Source: Jackrogersella multiformis
Lineage: Eukaryota; Ascomycota; Sordariomycetes; Xylariales; Hypoxylaceae
Length of the DNA stretch: 64,000 bases
Reading direction: 5' to 3'
Assembly (NCBI GenBank): GCA_902806575.1
Contig: CADCXD010000003.1
Location: 1-64,000, forward strand
The notes under the pieces were generated by a model. That model did not search any database. It worked only from the letters and a program-made list of their open reading frames with translations, and was not told where the DNA came from. Positions within the stretch are counted from its first letter, which is position 1; every line of letters starts with the position of its first letter. Below, piece by piece: positions 58,834-64,000 of this stretch. Both the position numbers and the translations under genes were made by a program.

Positions 58834-60534
58834 TCAATGCCTTTGCCATACCAGTTCGACCACCTGATCGAGTTCACCTGCGGATGAATCGCCTATATCA
58901 ACGTATAACTGTCTCAGGTCACCGTTCTCCGCAAACTCAGCTTCCCTTAACTTGTAACTCTTCTTTTGGTCCAGAGGGTAAGGCTCTCTGAGTGGACCAA
59001 GTGAAAAATCAAAGTCCTTACTATCAGCCTTGCCCCAGGTACCCTCCATCAAATCTAGGTCGATCGACTCTGTCCCATCTCTGTATGTCGCAATAGAGAA
59101 ACCATTCGAGAACACCGTATCCGTGCTAAACCTCCAGCGCTGCAGGAAACAGTCTCCGCAGAATTTGGCAGCCTTTGCCATTTTCTCGACTGGCTCCTTG
59201 TACCAACTCTTCCAGTGGTGAAGGGTCAAGGGTTTCAACCCGGCTTCGAAAAATCCACCCGCGTCTCCCGTGATATCCTGCTGATATAAACCCGGGAGGA
59301 TAGTGAGCTTCGCTTTTGAGTTCGAATACACGCAGTCGCGAAGGATGGTGTCGCCTTCTCTACCGATTGCTTCATCGATGCATTTGAGTGCTTGTTCGCC
59401 TAGTTTCTTAGCGAGAGGCGCAGATAGAAATGCGCCAGCACCTCCGAAGGCCATGAAGCCGAAACCTCTAACGGCCTGGAAATCTTCTGACAGGGCTCCA
59501 ACGTAGGCATCAACATTGTGGTCTAGCGTGGCAAGACTATCCGAGAGGGAGTTCAGAGTCGGAAAGAAGGTGTCGTCGTCTAGGAGGCCGTACCACTGGG
59601 TATCAGGTTTGCTGTGCTCGAGCATATTGACGAGGACAGTGAAGTGGTTTTGCGATGTCGTAAACGTCTCCTTGATGGGCTTTACCAAAGTCGCATTAAT
59701 TCCAGCAATCTCGAAATCACGCTGTAATTGTTCCACCTCACTATGCGATTTCTCCTTTGCGTCCATGACGACGGCCACGAGCTTGGCACCAGTATTAGAA
59801 ATCCAATGCGAGAAGGAGCTGATCGAGTTGTTTAGGCGTTCATAGTCGGTGGCCACGCCAAAGGTAAGGTGTTCAAACGTCTCCTCGGGGTAAGGCTTCG
59901 GGACGTGGAGTATGATTGGCGCAGATTGGGGAACTATGGCGTCTCCGCAATCATACAAGTCAACTTCTACCTCATCCTTTATGAGCGGCTCCGTGATGTT
60001 TGCAACTTTGTCCCTGTCAATGGTGTTGGAAAATATTGGTTGAATGTAGCGTCGCGTGTAGCGCACACGTTCTGTCAGTTCCAGTTTGATGCTGGAGCGA
60101 ACTAGAAACTCTAGGTCCTTGGGACAGTGCTTGGGATTAGGCAACCCGAAGAAAGGATCCCTTTCGGGTTGGTCTTCAGCGTTAGTACCACTGTCCTCGA
60201 TCGCCTGCGCCGGCGGTTGGGCTGGTGGCTGCGAAGGTGATTCCTTAGTGTCTGGTACTTGATCTGGTTCTCCATCTTGGACGGTAGGGTTTATAATGGG
60301 AACAATCAAGCTTGGGGTCAAGATATCAGCAGTGGTGGTCTCTGGCGCGACGGCATGGTCGTATTTTTGTTGATTTTCTATGTTCACCGCATCTTGGATT
60401 GGAACGATTTGGGATTCTGCTGTTGGGTAGGATGGTGGAACACGATGGTAGAGGTGAAGAGTGGTGTAGGTGACGAGAAATAGAAGTACGACGCTGGCGA
60501 GGACGAAGACGCGAGGCACCTTAGACGGAAACAT
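58834..60534 (-). CDS. GT31-like type II membrane glycosyltransferase
   Basis: One exon, 566 aa from ATG 60534. A short cytoplasmic end is followed by a single membrane anchor (VFVLASVVLLFLVTYTTLHLY, residues about 10-30), which marks a type II Golgi protein. A Pro/Gln-rich stem (about 35-130) leads to the catalytic domain. It contains LTFGVATDYERLNNS, the DDD metal and nucleotide-sugar motif at 319-321 (YGLLDDDTFF), VGALSEDFQAVRGFGFMAFGGAG and LHHWKSWYKEPVE. This layout matches the fungal glycosyltransferase group related to GT31/DUF604 (Fringe-like fold). It probably adds a hexose to glycans in the Golgi; donor and acceptor are unknown. There are no introns. Confidence 0.85.
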   Translation of the reverse strand: MFPSKVPRVFVLASVVLLFLVTYTTLHLYHRVPPSYPTAESQIVPIQDAVNIENQQKYDHAVAPETTTADILTPSLIVPIINPTVQDGEPDQVPDTKESPSQPPAQPPAQAIEDSGTNAEDQPERDPFFGLPNPKHCPKDLEFLVRSSIKLELTERVRYTRRYIQPIFSNTIDRDKVANITEPLIKDEVEVDLYDCGDAIVPQSAPIILHVPKPYPEETFEHLTFGVATDYERLNNSISSFSHWISNTGAKLVAVVMDAKEKSHSEVEQLQRDFEIAGINATLVKPIKETFTTSQNHFTVLVNMLEHSKPDTQWYGLLDDDTFFPTLNSLSDSLATLDHNVDAYVGALSEDFQAVRGFGFMAFGGAGAFLSAPLAKKLGEQALKCIDEAIGREGDTILRDCVYSNSKAKLTILPGLYQQDITGDAGGFFEAGLKPLTLHHWKSWYKEPVEKMAKAAKFCGDCFLQRWRFSTDTVFSNGFSIATYRDGTESIDLDLMEGTWGKADSKDFDFSLGPLREPYPLDQKKSYKLREAEFAENGDLRQLYVDIGDSSAGELDQVVELVWQRH

Positions 60535-61315
60535 GGGAAAGCCCTTTTTCTTTCTTTCACCGTACGGACAGCATAGCTAGGCAAACTAGGGGAAAAGAGA
60601 AGCTATCGGTCTTCGAGGAAAACGAACTAGTGAGATATGTGAAGAAAAGGTTGGGTTGAATGTAGGACTGAAGCCAAGGGGGCACAAGAACAGCGACACG
60701 AAGCACGAAGAGGGGAAGTGTAGGTAAGTAGGACAGACCAAAAACGGAAAAGACTTGAAGTTGTAGTAATAGGTGGAAATTTTCGAGGAATGGAGAAGTG
60801 CAAATTGAGGATGTAAACGAAACAAACCGAGAAAACCAAAATCGGCTCGACGATCTTAGGTCGGGATACCCTAGGTAGGTACTACCTATATTCACATGAT
60901 CATTCCTTCCTTTTCGCCATCCTTTTCTCTATTCGTAAGGGCTACCGGCAAAGGTGGTGGGGGTTTCGTGTGCGGATTATGTACCTAGGTACCTAGCACA
61001 GACAGGCATGTACGTATCCATTATGATGTATTTCTGCATTTCTACCAATCTGGTTTAATGTTCTCAGTTATGGGCGACCCTCCAGCCGTCTTGCCAATCT
61101 TTAACAAGAAACGATGACGCACTTTCGTGCCGTGGCAGCTGCGTAGATACGCTAATACGTCCGAAAGCAGGTGGATCTTCCTATGCCTCGCGGGTCCGAC
61201 CCGCCTTTCGAGCCGTCTAGCGCCCAGCGTACCCAATAGATTAACGAGAAAGGCATTAATTCATCCCAGCGCTATACGTAACACAAAACCTCGAGCCGTT
61301 TTACCCGTGTTTTCA
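60535..61315. other. Intergenic border of the AT-rich block
   Basis: The left half is the upstream region of the GT31-like gene, with TACCTAGGTA motifs at about 60868-60888 and 60980-60995. From about 61060 to 61300 the sequence is notably CpG-rich (for example CTCGCGGGTCCGACCCGCC near 61187-61205), in sharp contrast with the AT-rich DNA that follows. It may be the unmutated edge of an inserted element. No frame is convincingly coding. Confidence 0.45.
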
Positions 61316-64000
61316 CGGACTTTAATTAAAACTATAATTTAATTAATATAATTTTTATAGCCGGATAAATTAAAAAAACTTTATATAAAATTAATTTTAA
61401 TTAATAAAATATAAATTTTTAAATTTATAACGTTAATAATATTTAAGAAAAAATATAAAATTAAAAGAATTTTTTTTAAATTAAATTTTTCGAAAAAAGT
61501 AATTTTATACTTTATAAAATTAAAAGCGATATACTTAATTAAAAAATTCGATTTATTATTAAAAGTAAGGTAAAATTAAGTTAAAAACGCGTTAAAAAAA
61601 GGTAAAAATAAATTAAAAATATTAATATTAAAAGTTAAAATTAATTAAATTATTAAAATAATAATAATTTATATCGGTTATAAAAAGTAAAAAATATAAC
61701 GATAATTTAATATTTAAAATATTTAAAACTTATAAAATTAAAATATTTAATTATAACGTTTTTAAATAATAATAAAAAGTTTAAATAAAAGGTTAAAAAT
61801 AATTTTTTAAAAGTATTAAACTTTATTTTAAATTATATATAATTTAATTAATAAATATAACTTAAAACGATTTAAAAAAATAAATGTAATTATATAATTA
61901 ATTAATTAATTAAAAAATAAATATAAATTATACGATATATCGAATTAAAATTAAGAAAGTTTTAATAAAAACGAGTTTAAAAATATTAATTTAATTAAAT
62001 AGTTTTAAAGTCGCCGGTAAGCGTCGCCGATAAAATATAAAAAAAAACGGTAAAAAAGTTTACGATACGCGCGAAACGCGTAAAGTTAAATTACGAAGCC
62101 GTAAATTTATTAAATAATTATAAAAAGTCGAAATAAAAAGTTAAAAAATAATTAATTTAAAAGTATATATTTTAAAATATATATATATAATTATAAATAT
62201 AATTAATTAATTAATTAAAAAAAACACGAGTTAAATATTAAAATAATTAATATAAAATATAACTTTATTAACCCTCGATAAAAGCTTTTAATAAAAGTAT
62301 TTTTTTTAATTTTAAATTATTAAATAAATTAAAGTTTTAATATAATATAATTTATATTATTAAAATCGCTTAAAAAAGTTATATAATTATTTATAAAAAT
62401 AATTTAATTTAAAAATATAATAAAAACGTTATTTAAATGAAAAAAATAAAAATAATTAATAAAAAATAAAACGTATTAAGGTTTTAAAAGTTTATTTTAA
62501 TTAATTTAAACTTACGGTTTAACGTAAAAAAATTTATCCGGTTATTTAATTAATTACTTACGTATAATATAATTATTATTTATATTAAAATCTTTAATAA
62601 TGTTTTAATAATTAAAATAACGTTAAATTATAAGTAAAATAATACGACTTTTATTATTTTTATATAATATATTTTAAAATTAATAATATCCGTTAAATTT
62701 TTATCGTTATTAAGGTTTATTATTATTTTATATTTTAATAATAATTATTATTTATTTATTATTAAATAAATATTAATAAATTTATTTAAACGTTAAATTA
62801 ATAATTCTTTTAATTAAAACTTTAAAAGGTTTAAGTATTAATTTTTTTATAAAAGGTATTATAAAGTAAAAAGTAAATAAAAAAAATTTATAAAAATTTA
62901 TAAAAAAAATAAATATAAATAAATATATTATAATTTATTCGTATTTTGTCTTATTTTTTAATGTTATTTATAAATTATATAAATTATAATATAATGAATT
63001 TTAATTTTATAATTTTTAATTATTCTTTCATTAAAATTATAACTTATAATTTTTTTAATTTTTTTACCGGCGTTAATAATTAAGTAAAAAATCGGTTAAT
63101 TATTATTAATGTAATTTAATAATATATTTTCGATAAATCGTTTTTATTAAAAATTATAATTATATAATTTATGTTTAAAGTGATGGCTCGTACGTTAAAA
63201 ATAATTTATATTTTATATTTATTAATTTTATTTTACGATATTAATTTCGCTTTTATTTTAATTTATTAATATATAATATATAATAATATCTCGCTTTTAT
63301 TACATTATAACGATTTATATTTTACCGTTAAATTAATTAAGTTTTTAATTAATTTATAATAAGTAATTACGTGATCTTTTTATATAAAGATTTAATTTTT
63401 CGATTAACTGTTTTTAACTTTAATCGTCGATAATTTATAATCGTTTTTTAACACTTAATTTTATATTATTTTTTTAAGATTTATTTATATTAATTATATT
63501 ATTTTTTTATTAATCGTTATTAATTCGTATTTTTCGAACCGAGAAAAATATAACCGTTTAAATTTTATAAAAACTTAAATAATTATTTTTACCTTTTAAA
63601 AGTATTATAAGTTATAAATATAATACGTGTACTCGTTAATTAATTAAATATATTTATATTTTTTTTATAGTTTAAAAAATCTCGCTTTTTTATTTTAATT
63701 AATTATTTTTTTTTATAAATTTTTAATATCATTATAAATTATATAATAATTATAAGTTTAATATATATTAAATGTTAATATTTTTAAAAGATTGTATATA
63801 TATAATACGTTTTCTTCCTTTTTTTTATAAAGCTTTTTTCTTTTTTATTTATATAATTTTATATATTTTATAATTATATTTTATTATTATATATTAATTA
63901 TAAAATTTATTATTATATTTTTACTTTATTATAATATTATTATTAAATTCTTTACATTAAAAGAAATTAAGTTTTTAAAAAGCACCGATTTTTTTACTTA
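61316..64000. repeat. Extremely AT-rich, RIP-like block
   Basis: From about 61316 to the window end the sequence is overwhelmingly A and T, with runs of TTAATTAATTAA and no frame of useful length. The surviving cytosines are mostly in CpG or CpCpG context (ACGCG, TCGCCGG, TACGAT), while CpA and TpG are scarce. That is the footprint of repeat-induced point mutation, which converts CpA to TpA in duplicated DNA of ascomycetes. The block is therefore probably a heavily mutated transposon or other duplicated DNA, likely heterochromatic. The element type cannot be read by eye. It continues past the window edge. Confidence 0.85.

Noticed and set aside
1..64000. CRISPR arrays, operons or a secondary-metabolite cluster
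   Set aside because: No regularly spaced repeats with unique spacers; genes are individually promoted and intron-bearing; no polyketide, peptide or terpene synthase gene is present.

Overview
This window is nuclear DNA of a filamentous ascomycete. Intron-bearing genes have short introns (about 45-150 nt) with GT-AG ends and CTAAC-like branch points. The conserved proteins have fungal domain layouts: an IRE1 sensor with luminal, kinase and RNase parts, a Delta-12 fatty acid desaturase, GT90 and GT31 glycosyltransferases and a GH10 xylanase. The right end is an extremely AT-rich block with the CpA-depleted look of repeat-induced point mutation (RIP), and the left end starts with CCCTAA-type telomere-like repeats. 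A Sordariomycete is the best guess, but nothing here names the genus.

Layout. 1-60: degenerate CCCTAA repeats. 179-4979: two minus-strand genes, HEL2/ZNF598-type ubiquitin ligase and a DEK_C+SWIB (UAF30/Tri1-like) chromatin protein. 5.0-8.6 kb: gene-poor. 8.65-10.3 kb: seven-TM receptor. 12.0-15.8 kb: IRE1, with a start-stop uORF in its leader. 17.4-21.0 kb: large disordered nuclear-looking protein of unknown function. 22.5-24.1 kb: oleate Delta-12 desaturase. 27.5-34.5 kb: two unknown minus-strand genes that I read as diverged paralogues sharing an N-terminal domain. 35.9-41.0 kb: divergent pair CCT2 (TRiC beta) and eIF3b. 43.6-45.9 kb: TBC-domain RabGAP-like protein. 47.2-50.1 kb: membrane-anchored GT90 glycosyltransferase. 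51.5-54.5 kb: two secreted proteins (unknown 273 aa; GH10 endo-xylanase). 55.8-56.2 kb: broken AAA-ATPase remnant. 57.4-57.9 kb: small hypothetical. 58.8-60.5 kb: GT31-like type II membrane glycosyltransferase. 61.3-64.0 kb: RIP-like AT-rich block running off the window.

Functional picture. Several genes belong to protein quality control and translation: HEL2 (collided ribosomes), IRE1 (ER unfolded protein response), CCT2 (cytosolic folding) and eIF3b (initiation). The others are core lipid and glycan enzymes, plus secreted plant-wall enzymes toward the right. There is no operon-like organisation and no biosynthetic cluster. Intergenic DNA is peppered with short palindromic TACCTAGGTA-type motifs that are almost absent from coding exons.

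Exon limits were derived by hand from splice signals, reading phase and family conservation. The best supported are CCT2, eIF3b, IRE1, desaturase, GH10, GT90 and SWIB. The least certain are the first intron of the 17.4-21.0 kb gene and the N-terminus of the 32.7-34.5 kb gene. No tRNA, rRNA, snRNA or CRISPR array was found.
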